A stretch of DNA of 62,334 nucleotides. Origin: Akkermansiaceae bacterium. GTDB lineage: Bacteria; Verrucomicrobiota; Verrucomicrobiia; Verrucomicrobiales; Akkermansiaceae. The translations under genes and the position numbers were made by a program. The stretch spans positions 1 to 62,334 of the forward strand of contig CAIRGO010000164.1 in NCBI GenBank assembly GCA_903878115.1. Direction: 5' to 3'. Positions 35,559 through 44,490 of the stretch are shown piece by piece; within the stretch, counting starts at the first letter, position 1; every line of letters begins with the position of its first letter. The notes beneath the pieces are model-generated. The model was not told the origin of the DNA. It ran no database searches and saw only the letters and a program-made list of their open reading frames with translations.

Positions 35559-36959
35559 ATGAAAATTACATTTTGCGGCGCAGCGGGCACTACTACCGGG
35601 TCTCAGCATTTGCTAGAAATCAATGGGCACCGAATTTTGTTAGACTGCGGACTCTACCAAGGGCGCCGCGATAAAAGCCATGAAGTGAACTGTAATTTCC
35701 CCTACTTTGATCCCGCTCTGATTGATTGTGTGGTGCTTTCTCACGCGCACATCGATCATTCGGGCAACTTGCCCAACTTGTGCCGCAAGGGCTATAAAGG
35801 GAATATTTATGCTACTTTTGCTACCCGCGATCTGTGTCAAATCATGTTGGCAGATTCGGCACGCATCCAAGAAGGAGACGTCGAGTGGCTCAACAAACAT
35901 AACGCGAAAAAAGGTATCGCGCCGATCACGCCGCTTTACACCGAGCAAGATGCGGAAAAATGTCTGCGCCAATTTGTGACTCTAAACTACGAGCGTCCAA
36001 TGCTGATTGCTCCTGGTGTGACGATGACTTTTTTGGATGCAGGCCATATTCTCGGTAGTGCGCAGGTTTTGTTAGAAATCGTAGATGAAGATGACGGCAA
36101 AACCAAACGTCTGCTGTTCTCTGGCGATGTCGGACGAGGAAAGAACGACTTGCTTTGCGATCCCGTGATTGCCGAGAATGTCGATATCCTGATCATGGAA
36201 AGCACATACGGTGGTCGCGAGCATGAAGTGCCTGCTGGTGTTGATGCGCGTATTGGCGACGTCATCAATGACGCGATTCGGCGCAAAGGAAAAATTTTCA
36301 TCCCTGCATTTGCGGTAGAACGCACGCAGCAAATTCTCTACGTGCTGCACAAATTGTTTGAAGAAAATAAAATCCCTGAAATTCCAGTATTTGTTGATAG
36401 TCCGCTCGCGGTGAGTGCCACAGAAATTTTCCGACTACATCCAGAGGGCTTCAATCACGAAGTCTATCAAGATCTCTTCGAAAAGGATAATCCCTTTGGT
36501 TTTGAAAACCTGACCCTGATCCGTGCTGTGAAAGCCTCTCGCGAACTCAATGATCTGAAAGGCTCGGCGATCATCATCGCAGCCTCAGGCATGTGCGAAG
36601 CGGGGCGTATTTTGCATCACTTGAAAAATGGTATTGGCGATAGCAAAAACACCGTTCTTTTTGTCGGCTACTGCGCGGAAAACACTTTAGGCCGACGCAT
36701 CCGCGATGGGGAATCGGAAGTACCGATTCTTGGCGGCCGTTATTCCGTTCACGCCCATATCGAAAAAATTGATAGCTTTTCTGGCCACGCCGATCACTCG
36801 GAGTTGTTAGAATATTTCGCTCGAATGACAGGGAAAAAAGAACGCGTATTCCTCGTTCACGGCGAGACGAAATCCTCCGCCGACCTGCAAGAGGCGCTCT
36901 TAGAAACACACGATGGCAAAATCGAAGTAGCCGTGCTCGGTCGCGAAGTGGCTCTGTAA
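35559..36959 (+). CDS. Beta-CASP metallo-beta-lactamase RNase-like protein
   Basis: A 466-residue MBL/beta-CASP/RMMBL protein related to the CPSF73/TTHA0252 ribonuclease group. MBL motifs: LSHAHIDHSG, DAGHILGSAQVL, FSGDVGRGKND. The beta-CASP insertion contains MESTYGGREH and IFIPAFAVERTQQILYVL, and the RMMBL end has FSGHADHSELLEYF and FLVHGE. No KH domain. It probably acts as an endo/exoribonuclease in RNA maturation. Monocistronic and divergent from the PSD1 gene. Confidence 0.92.
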   Translation: MKITFCGAAGTTTGSQHLLEINGHRILLDCGLYQGRRDKSHEVNCNFPYFDPALIDCVVLSHAHIDHSGNLPNLCRKGYKGNIYATFATRDLCQIMLADSARIQEGDVEWLNKHNAKKGIAPITPLYTEQDAEKCLRQFVTLNYERPMLIAPGVTMTFLDAGHILGSAQVLLEIVDEDDGKTKRLLFSGDVGRGKNDLLCDPVIAENVDILIMESTYGGREHEVPAGVDARIGDVINDAIRRKGKIFIPAFAVERTQQILYVLHKLFEENKIPEIPVFVDSPLAVSATEIFRLHPEGFNHEVYQDLFEKDNPFGFENLTLIRAVKASRELNDLKGSAIIIAASGMCEAGRILHHLKNGIGDSKNTVLFVGYCAENTLGRRIRDGESEVPILGGRYSVHAHIEKIDSFSGHADHSELLEYFARMTGKKERVFLVHGETKSSADLQEALLETHDGKIEVAVLGREVAL

Positions 36960-36968
36960 ACGATCAGT

Positions 36969-38276
36969 TTATCGCTCTAACAAAATCGTGCCATCTTTGA
37001 CGACGAGGTCAATACTCCCTCTCAATGTTTGATTGATGAACGGAGTATTTTGGCTACGCGATTGCATATAGTCCGCCGTGAAGGTGGTGCTACCCTCGGG
37101 ATTGAACAACAGAAATTCTGCCGGCTTACCCTCGGCAATCGGCACGGGCTCTAATCCCATAAAGCGCCGTGGTTCAGCAGAGTAACGTTTGACCACCAAG
37201 TCCCAGCCGAAAACATTACTATGAACATAGTAGTGGTAAAGACTGATCAACGCCGTTTCTAGGCCAGTAACCCCATTGGGCGCGCTGACAAAGTCTTGCG
37301 ACTTTTCAAACGCGGTATGCGGCGCGTGATCGGTGGCGATGAGATCGAATACCCCTTGCTTGAGACCTTCTAACAATTTGGCATTGTCGAGCTTGGTGCG
37401 CAGCGGTGGGTTCATTTTATAATTGGTATCGAAGTCACCAATATCATCTTCGCTGAAAAGCAAATGGTGCGGGGCTACTTCCGCCGTGACTTTTACATCG
37501 CCGCGATCTTTCCACCAGCGAATGGTTTCCATGCCGAGCGCCGAAGATACGTGTTGAATGTGAATGTGTGCACCCGTGGCATGAGCGAGACGGATGTCGC
37601 GATCAATGATGATTTCTTCGGCACAGGCTGGCGAGCCTTTGATACCAAGTCGGAATGCCGTAGGCCCTTCGGTAAGGGCGCGCAGTCCCGCAATCTCGGG
37701 CACTTCACAATGGCTGGCGAAAAACATGCCGAACTCTTTGGAGTACAACATCGCGCGATACAACACCGCGGGATCGTAGACGGAATCGCCGTCATCGGTG
37801 AGCATTTTCACACCAAGATTACGCATGCCATCAATCGCTGCCAGTTCTTTGCCGTGGCGGCCTTTGGTGATGCATCCGCTCGTCAGCACCGTGATCGGCG
37901 TGGCTCGACCAGCCTCTAACACCGTGCGAATCGTGGCAGGATTATCAAGTGCGGGCGAAGTGTTAGGCATCATCACAATCCCCGTCACGCCGCCATTAAT
38001 GGCAGCACGAGCCCCGCTAGCAATGTTTTCTTTGGCCTCGAATCCTGGCTCACGAAAATGCACATGCGCATCAAACATCGCCGGCATTAGGATGCGACCC
38101 TTAGCATCGATCTCACGGGCTTGGTCGGGCTTGGTCAGGCCGTTACCGATGGCTTTGATGCGTCCATTTTCGACAAGAACATGGGCAGGAATCAGCGCAG
38201 GCGAATCTTCGCTAGCGATGAGGCAATTGGATAAAAATAACATGGAAGGTGACGGAATGATGAGTTTATTCCCCAT
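36969..38276 (-). CDS. pyrC: Dihydroorotase
   Basis: A 435-residue type I amidohydrolase that cyclises carbamoyl-aspartate to dihydroorotate. Metal-binding HxH lies in FDAHVHFREPG; other conserved blocks are MPNTSPALDN, SHCEVPEI, HIQHVSSALG and DLIATDHAPH. I chose the ATG at 38276, which overlaps the end of pyrB by 11 nt; a second ATG at 38243 would remove the hydrophilic MGNKLIIPSPS leader. The open frame to 38426 is a pyrB shadow. Last gene of the purD-pyrR-unknown-pyrB-pyrC operon. Confidence 0.95.
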   Translation of the reverse strand: MGNKLIIPSPSMLFLSNCLIASEDSPALIPAHVLVENGRIKAIGNGLTKPDQAREIDAKGRILMPAMFDAHVHFREPGFEAKENIASGARAAINGGVTGIVMMPNTSPALDNPATIRTVLEAGRATPITVLTSGCITKGRHGKELAAIDGMRNLGVKMLTDDGDSVYDPAVLYRAMLYSKEFGMFFASHCEVPEIAGLRALTEGPTAFRLGIKGSPACAEEIIIDRDIRLAHATGAHIHIQHVSSALGMETIRWWKDRGDVKVTAEVAPHHLLFSEDDIGDFDTNYKMNPPLRTKLDNAKLLEGLKQGVFDLIATDHAPHTAFEKSQDFVSAPNGVTGLETALISLYHYYVHSNVFGWDLVVKRYSAEPRRFMGLEPVPIAEGKPAEFLLFNPEGSTTFTADYMQSRSQNTPFINQTLRGSIDLVVKDGTILLER

Positions 38277-39186
38277 TCGGCTTGAGCGAATAGAGGACTG
38301 ACATGCGGACGGCGATGCCGTTTTCGACTTGTTGATTGATGAGAGAAAGTGGGTAATCCATGACCGCGTCACAGAGCTCCACACCGCGATTGACTGGCCC
38401 GGGGTGCATGATGTGGATGCCCTCACCAGCGATGCGTTTCAGGCGGGCCTCGGTGATTCCATAGACCCGGTGATATTCGCGCAGACTAGGGAAATATTGC
38501 ACATCTTGGCGTTCCATTTGCACTCGCAGCAGGTAGAGCGCGCAGGGCTCCCAGCGCATCGCTGTTTCATAATCGGTGAAGCAAGTTACTCCCGCAGGTG
38601 GATAAAGTGGCAGCAGTGAACCGGGGGCTAACCAGGCGACGCAGGCACCAAGGCGCAGGAAAATTTCGGTGGTTGAGCGGGCAACACGACTGTGCAAAAT
38701 GTCGCCGATCAGTAGGATTTTTTTGCCTGTGAGGTCGGGGTAAATTTCGCGCAGTGTGAAGGCATCGAGTAGTGCTTGTGTAGGGTGCGCGTGGGCGCCA
38801 TCACCGGCATTGATGACGCTGGCATTGGTCATTTTGGCAATGGCCGCAGGTAGGCCCGAGCGTCCGTGGCGCACGATGATGTAGTCGGTGCGCATGGCTT
38901 GCAATGTTTCGATCGTTTCGCGCACGGATTCGCCTTTGCTGATCGAGGAGGAAGGCACGTCGAAATTCGTGACATCGGCCGAGAGTCTTTTGGCCGCGAC
39001 CTCGAACGAGGAATGGGTGCGGGTGGATGCTTCATAGAACAACATCAGCACTGATTTACCCTTGAGCGCGGGCACTTTTTTGACCGAACGAGTGAAGATT
39101 TCTTTAAAAGGCGTCGATTGATCGAGCAGAGAAATAATTTCCTCTCGACTGAGCGAATGAATATCTAACAAGTCCTTACGCGGCAT
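38266..39186 (-). CDS. pyrB: Aspartate carbamoyltransferase catalytic subunit
   Basis: A 306-residue enzyme joining carbamoyl phosphate and aspartate, the first committed step of UMP synthesis. Carbamoyl-phosphate motif YEASTRTHSSFE, IVRHGRSGLP, NAGDGAHAHPTQALLDAFTL and HPGPVNRGVEL are all present. No regulatory subunit (PyrI) gene is seen, so it is probably a class B/C-type enzyme. It overlaps the upstream membrane protein gene by 11 nt and pyrC by 11 nt, so the three are tightly coupled. Confidence 0.97.
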   Translation of the reverse strand: MPRKDLLDIHSLSREEIISLLDQSTPFKEIFTRSVKKVPALKGKSVLMLFYEASTRTHSSFEVAAKRLSADVTNFDVPSSSISKGESVRETIETLQAMRTDYIIVRHGRSGLPAAIAKMTNASVINAGDGAHAHPTQALLDAFTLREIYPDLTGKKILLIGDILHSRVARSTTEIFLRLGACVAWLAPGSLLPLYPPAGVTCFTDYETAMRWEPCALYLLRVQMERQDVQYFPSLREYHRVYGITEARLKRIAGEGIHIMHPGPVNRGVELCDAVMDYPLSLINQQVENGIAVRMSVLYSLKPNGE

Positions 39187-39931
39187 ACGGAGATTTTATG
39201 GTGAGAAGAATGACAAAGCCTAAGGTGAGACAAGCAATGCCACAGAGAAACGCGGCGTGATGGCGCGCACGCGATTTTTTGAGATAAATGATGAGGCTAA
39301 CAATAAGCAAGAAACTACATCCCACACCTGGGGCGATGTATTTCTGAGGAGGAAATGCATCCCAGAAGTGAATCGTTAAATAGACAATCACGGCGGCGAT
39401 CAGATACAAAATTCCCGCCATGATGGGATTCAGCGCTTGCCTAACAATTTGCGCAACCGGTGACCGTGTTTGAAAGGCATCACGGCGGCGCATGTCGAGG
39501 ATTTCTCGCTCATCGTGTTTCCGCTGAGGCAATGCGGTGTTAGCCACGGGAGAGTGCGCAATGATGGGACTGTTTACATTTTCGTTCGCGGAATCTGGTT
39601 TTAGACCATCGAACGCATGCGTGACGCCACTTTTTTCCGGAGCAATGTGGCGAGGCCGCTGCTCCACCGCATGCAACGGTGGAAGCATGGATTGCGGATG
39701 CGAAACTTCCGGCAAATGCCCTTCAAATCCAGAATGCACGCCGTGTTTCACGGGTGGCATGTATCGTTGATGCTCAGGTTCTAGATGAACCACCGATTCA
39801 CGATCCAGCGGCGAAGAAACTGCTGGCTGATCATTCACAGTCGATGCAACGCTTTCGGGTGAGGGAAAATCTGTCCCTCGAAGAGCTGCTAACTCTTCTA
39901 GCGTGTGCTTGCGCTGTGGTAGTTGACTCAT
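39176..39931 (-). CDS. Unknown repeat-bearing membrane protein in the pyr operon
   Basis: A 251-residue protein. The first 150 residues are polar and disordered and contain two pairs of internal repeats: LPQRKHTLEELAALRGTDF near the N-terminus resembles LPQRKHDEREILDMRRRDAF near 135-155, and KHGVHSGFEGHLP resembles KSGVTHAFDGLKP. Three membrane segments fill the C-terminal third (IMAGILYLIAAVIVYLTIHF; APGVGCSFLLIVSLIIYL; AFLCGIACLTLGFVILLTI). Its start overlaps the pyrR stop (ATGA) and its end overlaps pyrB. The family is not recognised. Placement suggests a membrane-linked helper of the pyr enzymes or a uracil-related function, but this is inference. Confidence 0.75.
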   Translation of the reverse strand: MSQLPQRKHTLEELAALRGTDFPSPESVASTVNDQPAVSSPLDRESVVHLEPEHQRYMPPVKHGVHSGFEGHLPEVSHPQSMLPPLHAVEQRPRHIAPEKSGVTHAFDGLKPDSANENVNSPIIAHSPVANTALPQRKHDEREILDMRRRDAFQTRSPVAQIVRQALNPIMAGILYLIAAVIVYLTIHFWDAFPPQKYIAPGVGCSFLLIVSLIIYLKKSRARHHAAFLCGIACLTLGFVILLTIKSPYAA

Positions 39932-40452
39932 GCGCGCGGAATAATTTCTACTTTATCTTCGCCGTCGGTTCCCTCTAGAGAAACTAATACATGATCGAGG
40001 CGCTGTGTGGCGAGAGAAATCCCAACATAATCTGGCTGAATCGGCATTTCTCGGTGTCCACGGTCAATTAATACCGCTAATTCAACCTTTCCTGGGCGTC
40101 CGTAGTCAGAAAGAGCATCAAGCGCCGCGCGGATGGTACGACCAGTGAAAAGCACATCGTCCACCAAAATGATGGTTTTATCCTCTAACGAAAATTCGAT
40201 GTCACTACCTTGCAACTTTGGGTTTTCATGGATGTGCTCAAAGTCATCACGATAGAGAGAAATATCCAAGGTGCCAAAAAGTAATTCGCGGTCATCTTCT
40301 GCCAGCATTGTCACCAAGCGCTCGGCGACTTCATCGCCACGACTGCGAATGCCCACCAGCGCAATTTCTCCTTCAGGATGTCGAGTGCGGATATCCGTGG
40401 CGAGTTTGCGAACGGCGACTTCGATGTCCTCCGCGTTGAATGTTCGTTTCAT
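39928..40452 (-). CDS. pyrR: PyrR bifunctional regulator/uracil phosphoribosyltransferase
   Basis: A 174-residue phosphoribosyltransferase-fold protein. The PRPP loop is IILVDDVLFTGRTIRAALD; the N-terminal VGIRSRGDEVAERL and the LDISLYRDDF hairpin are typical of PyrR. In Firmicutes it controls pyr mRNA attenuation by binding leader RNA; no obvious PyrR-binding leader was spotted here, and the gene sits inside the operon rather than first. It follows purD by 12 nt and is coupled to the next gene by ATGA. Confidence 0.95.
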   Translation of the reverse strand: MKRTFNAEDIEVAVRKLATDIRTRHPEGEIALVGIRSRGDEVAERLVTMLAEDDRELLFGTLDISLYRDDFEHIHENPKLQGSDIEFSLEDKTIILVDDVLFTGRTIRAALDALSDYGRPGKVELAVLIDRGHREMPIQPDYVGISLATQRLDHVLVSLEGTDGEDKVEIIPRA

Positions 40453-40464
40453 AAAAATCAGTGA

Positions 40465-41715
40465 TTAAAAATTGCGAATGCCAATGTCTGATCGGCGTTG
40501 TGATCCAGGAAAAGTAATTTTGGCTGCTTCGGCATGAGCCAGCGCAGCAGCAGCGATACGCGTCTCTGCGGTGGCAACGATCGCCAGAACGCGCCCACCT
40601 TGCGTCACCCAAGTGCCATCGCTGAGGCGTTTGGTGCCAGCATGGTAAATGCGCGCACGATCGACATCAGCCAGCCCAGAAATCACATCGTCATTGCGTG
40701 ATGTTTCAGGATATCCTGCGGAAGCAAGGATCACTCCCACACTCCAGCCGTCGGAAAATTGAATCGCCTCGGGCTGTACGATGCCACGCGCGCCTGCCAA
40801 ACAAAATTCCGCAAGATCACCACTCACCAGCGGCATTACTGCTTGGCACTCGGGGTCACCAAAGCGACAATTGTATTCGATCACTTTTGGCCCCTGCGGT
40901 GTCAACATCAGACCGAAGTATAGAAAACCACGATACGGTAAGTTTTCTGCATTCAATCCACGCACTGTTGGTTGAATGATTTCTTTTTCGATCTGTTCTA
41001 ACAATTCTGGAGAAATCAAATTCCGACTCGCCACGGCACCCATGCCGCCAGTATTAGGACCTTCATCGCCATCGAGTGCTCGTTTGTAATCGCGAGCAGG
41101 TGTAAAGATCAAATACTGCTCATCCACAATCGCCGCGAAGATCGATACTTCAGGCCCGGTGAGACATTCCTCGACTAACAAACGACCTGTGCCAAAGCGT
41201 TTTTCGACTAATACTTCTTCGAGAAACTCGCGCGCCGTTGTTTCATCGGGGCATACCGCTACGCCTTTTCCTGCTGCCAGACCATCGAACTTTAGCACCG
41301 TCGGGTATTCTCCGCCGATGGCTGTCATGGCATCTTCAAAGGTATCGACCACCTGCGCTTTTCCCGTCGGGATGGCCTGACGCTCGAGGAAATTTTTCGC
41401 AAACTCTTTGCTCGCCTCTAACTGCGCGGATTGTTTGTGTGGTCCCCAACAGGGAATTCCGACTTGCTCACACAAGTTTGCCAATCCTTCATCTTTCACC
41501 AAATAACTCTCTTCGCCAGCGACGCAGAGGTCGATTTTTTCCGCTACCATCCACTCAATCAAGGAATGTAAGCCATCGACAGGCACCGCATGCGCTCGTT
41601 CAAAAATCGCATCACTGCCCGGAAAACAATACAATACTGGTGCCGACGGCGATTCCGCCAAGGCCCGAATCAACGCATGCTCACGTCCCCCTTTTCCTAC
41701 CACAAGTATCTTCAT
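40465..41715 (-). CDS. purD: Phosphoribosylamine-glycine ligase
   Basis: A 416-residue ATP-grasp enzyme of purine synthesis (GAR synthetase). N-terminal MKILVVGKGGREHALIRAL, central KFDGLAAGKGVAV, DYKRALDGDEGPNTGGMGAV and FGDPECQAVMPL are diagnostic. I chose the ATG at 41715 (the standard MKILVVG start) over the open frame to 41733. First gene of an operon that mixes purine (purD) and pyrimidine (pyrR, pyrB, pyrC) genes. No Shine-Dalgarno precedes the ATG. Confidence 0.97.
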   Translation of the reverse strand: MKILVVGKGGREHALIRALAESPSAPVLYCFPGSDAIFERAHAVPVDGLHSLIEWMVAEKIDLCVAGEESYLVKDEGLANLCEQVGIPCWGPHKQSAQLEASKEFAKNFLERQAIPTGKAQVVDTFEDAMTAIGGEYPTVLKFDGLAAGKGVAVCPDETTAREFLEEVLVEKRFGTGRLLVEECLTGPEVSIFAAIVDEQYLIFTPARDYKRALDGDEGPNTGGMGAVASRNLISPELLEQIEKEIIQPTVRGLNAENLPYRGFLYFGLMLTPQGPKVIEYNCRFGDPECQAVMPLVSGDLAEFCLAGARGIVQPEAIQFSDGWSVGVILASAGYPETSRNDDVISGLADVDRARIYHAGTKRLSDGTWVTQGGRVLAIVATAETRIAAAALAHAEAAKITFPGSQRRSDIGIRNF

Positions 41716-41827
41716 TGCGCGACTATCATTCAACGAAAATCACTGCGGTGACAACCATTAATTGCGTATTGTCCACCAACCATCGTCTTTTTCTCGACAT
41801 CTGACCACTATTGGTTAGTGTTTTTCT

Positions 41828-42964
41828 ATGAAACGTATTGCCGCTTTCTTGCTAGCATTGTTTGCAACCTCCGCTTTCAGTGAAGATCTACCTGAGCATT
41901 TCATCAAACGCTATGAAGGCACACTGGATGGCAAAATGGGAATCACCGTGATGCTCGCAGGAAATGGCGAAGAAGTAAGCGGCACCTATTACTATCATCG
42001 TAAAGGCATGCCGATCGAGCTGACTGGTAGCATCTCGGTGATGGGAAAAATTGACATGAAAGAGTCCACTTACAATGCCGACGGCGACGAGGTGGTCACA
42101 GGCATCTGGAACATCAACACCACCGAAAATGGCAGCTTGCGCGGAACGTGGAAAGCCTCAAACAATGCCAAACCACTCGCCCTAACACTCAAGGAAATGT
42201 ATCCCGCTGGGTCGATTCCCACGGTGGTTACCAATCTCACCTATAGCTCCAAAAAAGGCCGAGATGGCGAGGAGCTTGGCGTCTCGCGGGAGTGCCAATA
42301 CGTGCAGTTCCAATCCACCTCACCCGCAGCGACAGCCATCAATGCAAAACTCCGCCAGCATGTGATCGAACCGATGCTTACCGTCGAGGATGATGCCGAT
42401 GGCAAACCGATTGCGCGACCAGTAAAAACCCCCACCGCTGCGGAAATCGAAGCATTGGTTTATCAACCCGCTAACAAAGAGGACGAAGACTGGGAAGCTG
42501 CCTACGTGAATGAAACAATCACCAGCATGGAAGTCATTTTTAACGAACGCAATTTTCTCTGCATCAAAAGCAACTACTATGAATATAGTGGTGGCGCTCA
42601 CGGAAATCATGGAGCTGGTTATTATGTGTTTTCGTTAAAAACTGGTGAAGAACTAACATTAAAAAACCTACTCAAACCTGGATATGAAAAATCGTTTACC
42701 AAACTTGGCGAGGCTGATTTGAAAGTACAAGCTAGTGTCCAACCAGATGCTCCCTTACATGATGCTGGTCTATCGATTGATGCGCTGGAACTCACCGACA
42801 ATTGGTTCGTCAATGCGGGTGGCATTGGCTTCAGCTATTCACCGTACGAAATCGCCTCTTATGCACGTGGCTATGTGGTATTCACCTTGCCATGGAAAGA
42901 CATTCAATCGTGGATCGATACCGCTAGTCCCTTACGCCCACTGATTCCAATCAACACAAAATAA
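41828..42964 (+). CDS. Secreted DUF4163/DUF3298 (RsiV-like) protein
   Basis: A 378-residue protein with a clear signal peptide (MKRIAAFLLALFATSAFSED). An N-terminal beta domain (about 25-120; GTYYYHRKGMPIELTGSI) precedes a DUF4163-like region and a DUF3298 domain (YSGGAHGNHGAGYYVFSLKTGEEL; GIGFSYSPYEIASYARGYVVFTLPW). This domain pair occurs in RsiV anti-sigma factors (lysozyme-binding) and PdaC-type proteins, but no transmembrane anchor to a sigma-binding domain is present here. Probably periplasmic; role unknown. A weak hairpin CACTA/TAGTG precedes the ATG. Confidence 0.82.
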   Translation: MKRIAAFLLALFATSAFSEDLPEHFIKRYEGTLDGKMGITVMLAGNGEEVSGTYYYHRKGMPIELTGSISVMGKIDMKESTYNADGDEVVTGIWNINTTENGSLRGTWKASNNAKPLALTLKEMYPAGSIPTVVTNLTYSSKKGRDGEELGVSRECQYVQFQSTSPAATAINAKLRQHVIEPMLTVEDDADGKPIARPVKTPTAAEIEALVYQPANKEDEDWEAAYVNETITSMEVIFNERNFLCIKSNYYEYSGGAHGNHGAGYYVFSLKTGEELTLKNLLKPGYEKSFTKLGEADLKVQASVQPDAPLHDAGLSIDALELTDNWFVNAGGIGFSYSPYEIASYARGYVVFTLPWKDIQSWIDTASPLRPLIPINTK

Positions 42965-42987
42965 TCCGCCCCTCTTGATCGATCGTC

Positions 42988-44082
42988 ATGGAAATTCTCA
43001 GCATCACACAACTCAAAGAACAGGCCGGCGATACGCCATTTTATGCGGAAATCGATGTGCAATTGCAATCGCTCAATCAGAAAAAGACGCGCACCGACAA
43101 ACCCTATCTAGAACTCGCTTTCGCCGATTCCACTGGACATTTTTTGCTAAAAATCTGGGAAGACCGACCGCTATTCACCGCCGCAAAAGACTGGCCAGAA
43201 GGTGTGATCGTGCGACTTGCGGGCAAGTGGACACAAAATCAATACGGACTCGATGGCAGCGACCTCAGTGCCCGTGTGCTCAACAAAGAAGAACGTGAAC
43301 TTTTCCTCACCGGCGATCCAGAACTACAGGTCAAGCAGCACGATGATTGGCTGACGATCACGCAACTCTGCGCATCGATCCAAGACCCACGGCTGCATTT
43401 GCTCACAGAGAAATTTTTCGAAAAATTCGCGGAAATGTTTCGTCGCACAGCCGCCGCAAAACGCAACCACCACGCCCGTCGCGGTGGACTGGTAGAACAC
43501 GTCGCACAGATGATGCGCTCGGCCGATGTGCTGTGCTCGATCTATCAATACTGGAACCGCGATCTTCTGCTCGCTGGGGTATTGTTTCACGACTGTGGCA
43601 AACTTTGGGAGAACTCCTATCCGAAAGACGGATTCAATCAAATCCACAGCCTGCGTGGCGAAATGTTAGGTCATATACCCATCGGCATTGAGGTGGTGAA
43701 TTCCCTCTGGCGCGAGATGCTCGATAGCGAGGCCGCCAGTGATTGGCTCAGCCTAGAACCACACAGCAAAGAAGTGCGACTACATTTATTGCATCTCATA
43801 GCCAGCCACCACGGGCAATACGAATTCGGTTCCCCCACCCTGCCGCGCACGCCAGAAGCATTTGCCCTGCACTACATCGATAACCTCGATGCCAAAATGG
43901 AAATGCTCAAGGATGCCTACGCGCAATCAAAAGAAATCGCCCCGAAAATTTACGAAAAAATCTTCCCCCTGCCCGCAAATTTGGTCGCACCTCTCAGCAG
44001 CTTCCTCCCCGACCCACCAGTCATCGATGAATCCGCAGCAGAAACGATGGACGATACGAACGAGGCAAATGATGCGCAATAA
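42988..44082 (+). CDS. YhaM-type HD domain 3'-5' exoribonuclease
   Basis: A 364-residue protein with an N-terminal OB-fold (residues about 1-105; FADSTGHFLLKIWED) and an HD domain: H in GGLVEHVAQMM, HD in LFHDCGKLWEN, H in IASHHGQYEFGSP and D in HYIDNLDAKMEM. This order matches YhaM-family exonucleases that degrade RNA (and DNA) from the 3' end. An acidic Asp/Glu-rich tail follows. Monocistronic, 23 nt after the DUF3298 gene stop, so both may share a transcript. Confidence 0.88.
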   Translation: MEILSITQLKEQAGDTPFYAEIDVQLQSLNQKKTRTDKPYLELAFADSTGHFLLKIWEDRPLFTAAKDWPEGVIVRLAGKWTQNQYGLDGSDLSARVLNKEERELFLTGDPELQVKQHDDWLTITQLCASIQDPRLHLLTEKFFEKFAEMFRRTAAAKRNHHARRGGLVEHVAQMMRSADVLCSIYQYWNRDLLLAGVLFHDCGKLWENSYPKDGFNQIHSLRGEMLGHIPIGIEVVNSLWREMLDSEAASDWLSLEPHSKEVRLHLLHLIASHHGQYEFGSPTLPRTPEAFALHYIDNLDAKMEMLKDAYAQSKEIAPKIYEKIFPLPANLVAPLSSFLPDPPVIDESAAETMDDTNEANDAQ

Positions 44083-44109
44083 GGAGCAGGGGTTTGTAAC
44101 CCCTTCTCC
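44083..44109. terminator. Hairpin between convergent genes
   Basis: GGAGCAGGGGT (44083-44093) pairs with ACCCCTTCTCC (44099-44109), one mismatch, five-nt loop, beginning right after the exoribonuclease stop. It is between convergent genes, so a bidirectional stop is plausible, although neither side has a good U-run. Confidence 0.5.
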
Positions 44110-44118
44110 ATAAGAAAA

Positions 44119-44490
44119 TCATACCCCTCCCGGGCTTACAGTAGCGATCCAAAGAAAATGCAATCCTGCGGCAAGATTGACGACGATACTCAACACCGCA
44201 CAGCACAGATAGAATCGACGACCAGGCTGTTTGACTCCGGAAATCGAAACTAAGGCAATCACGAGAAGAACAATAGCGCCTAACCACAAAAGGAGAACTC
44301 CCTGCAAGAAATGCCAGAGCCATGGAACCGCTTCGGCTTGCCAAAAGGCTGCTAAAACCACAGCGGAGATCCAAGCTCCCATCAAGCCCAGTGGATATGG
44401 TCCGTTGCGCTGCTTATTCTTAATCATCGCGATCGTCCAAGCGGTCGCTGCAACAAATAATACGATTAGATAGGGCAAAAGTGGATTCAT
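44119..44490 (-). CDS. Small four-helix membrane protein, coupled to addiction-module gene
   Basis: A 123-residue hydrophobic protein with about four predicted membrane helices (YLIVLFVAATAWTIAMI; GLMGAWISAVVLAAFWQAE; GVLLLWLGAIVLLVIALVSI; LCCAVLSIVVNLAAGLHFLW). Its ATG overlaps the stop of the antitoxin-like gene upstream (ATGA), so the two are translated together. I do not recognise the family. It stands where a RelE/ParE toxin would normally be encoded, but it is not related to one by sequence. Confidence 0.65.
   Translation of the reverse strand: MNPLLPYLIVLFVAATAWTIAMIKNKQRNGPYPLGLMGAWISAVVLAAFWQAEAVPWLWHFLQGVLLLWLGAIVLLVIALVSISGVKQPGRRFYLCCAVLSIVVNLAAGLHFLWIATVSPGGV

Noticed and set aside
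41804-41820. Intrinsic terminator directly before the DUF3298 gene
   Set aside because: CACTA-TTGGT-TAGTG plus TTTTT has only a weak 5-bp stem and lies within a few bases of the ATG.
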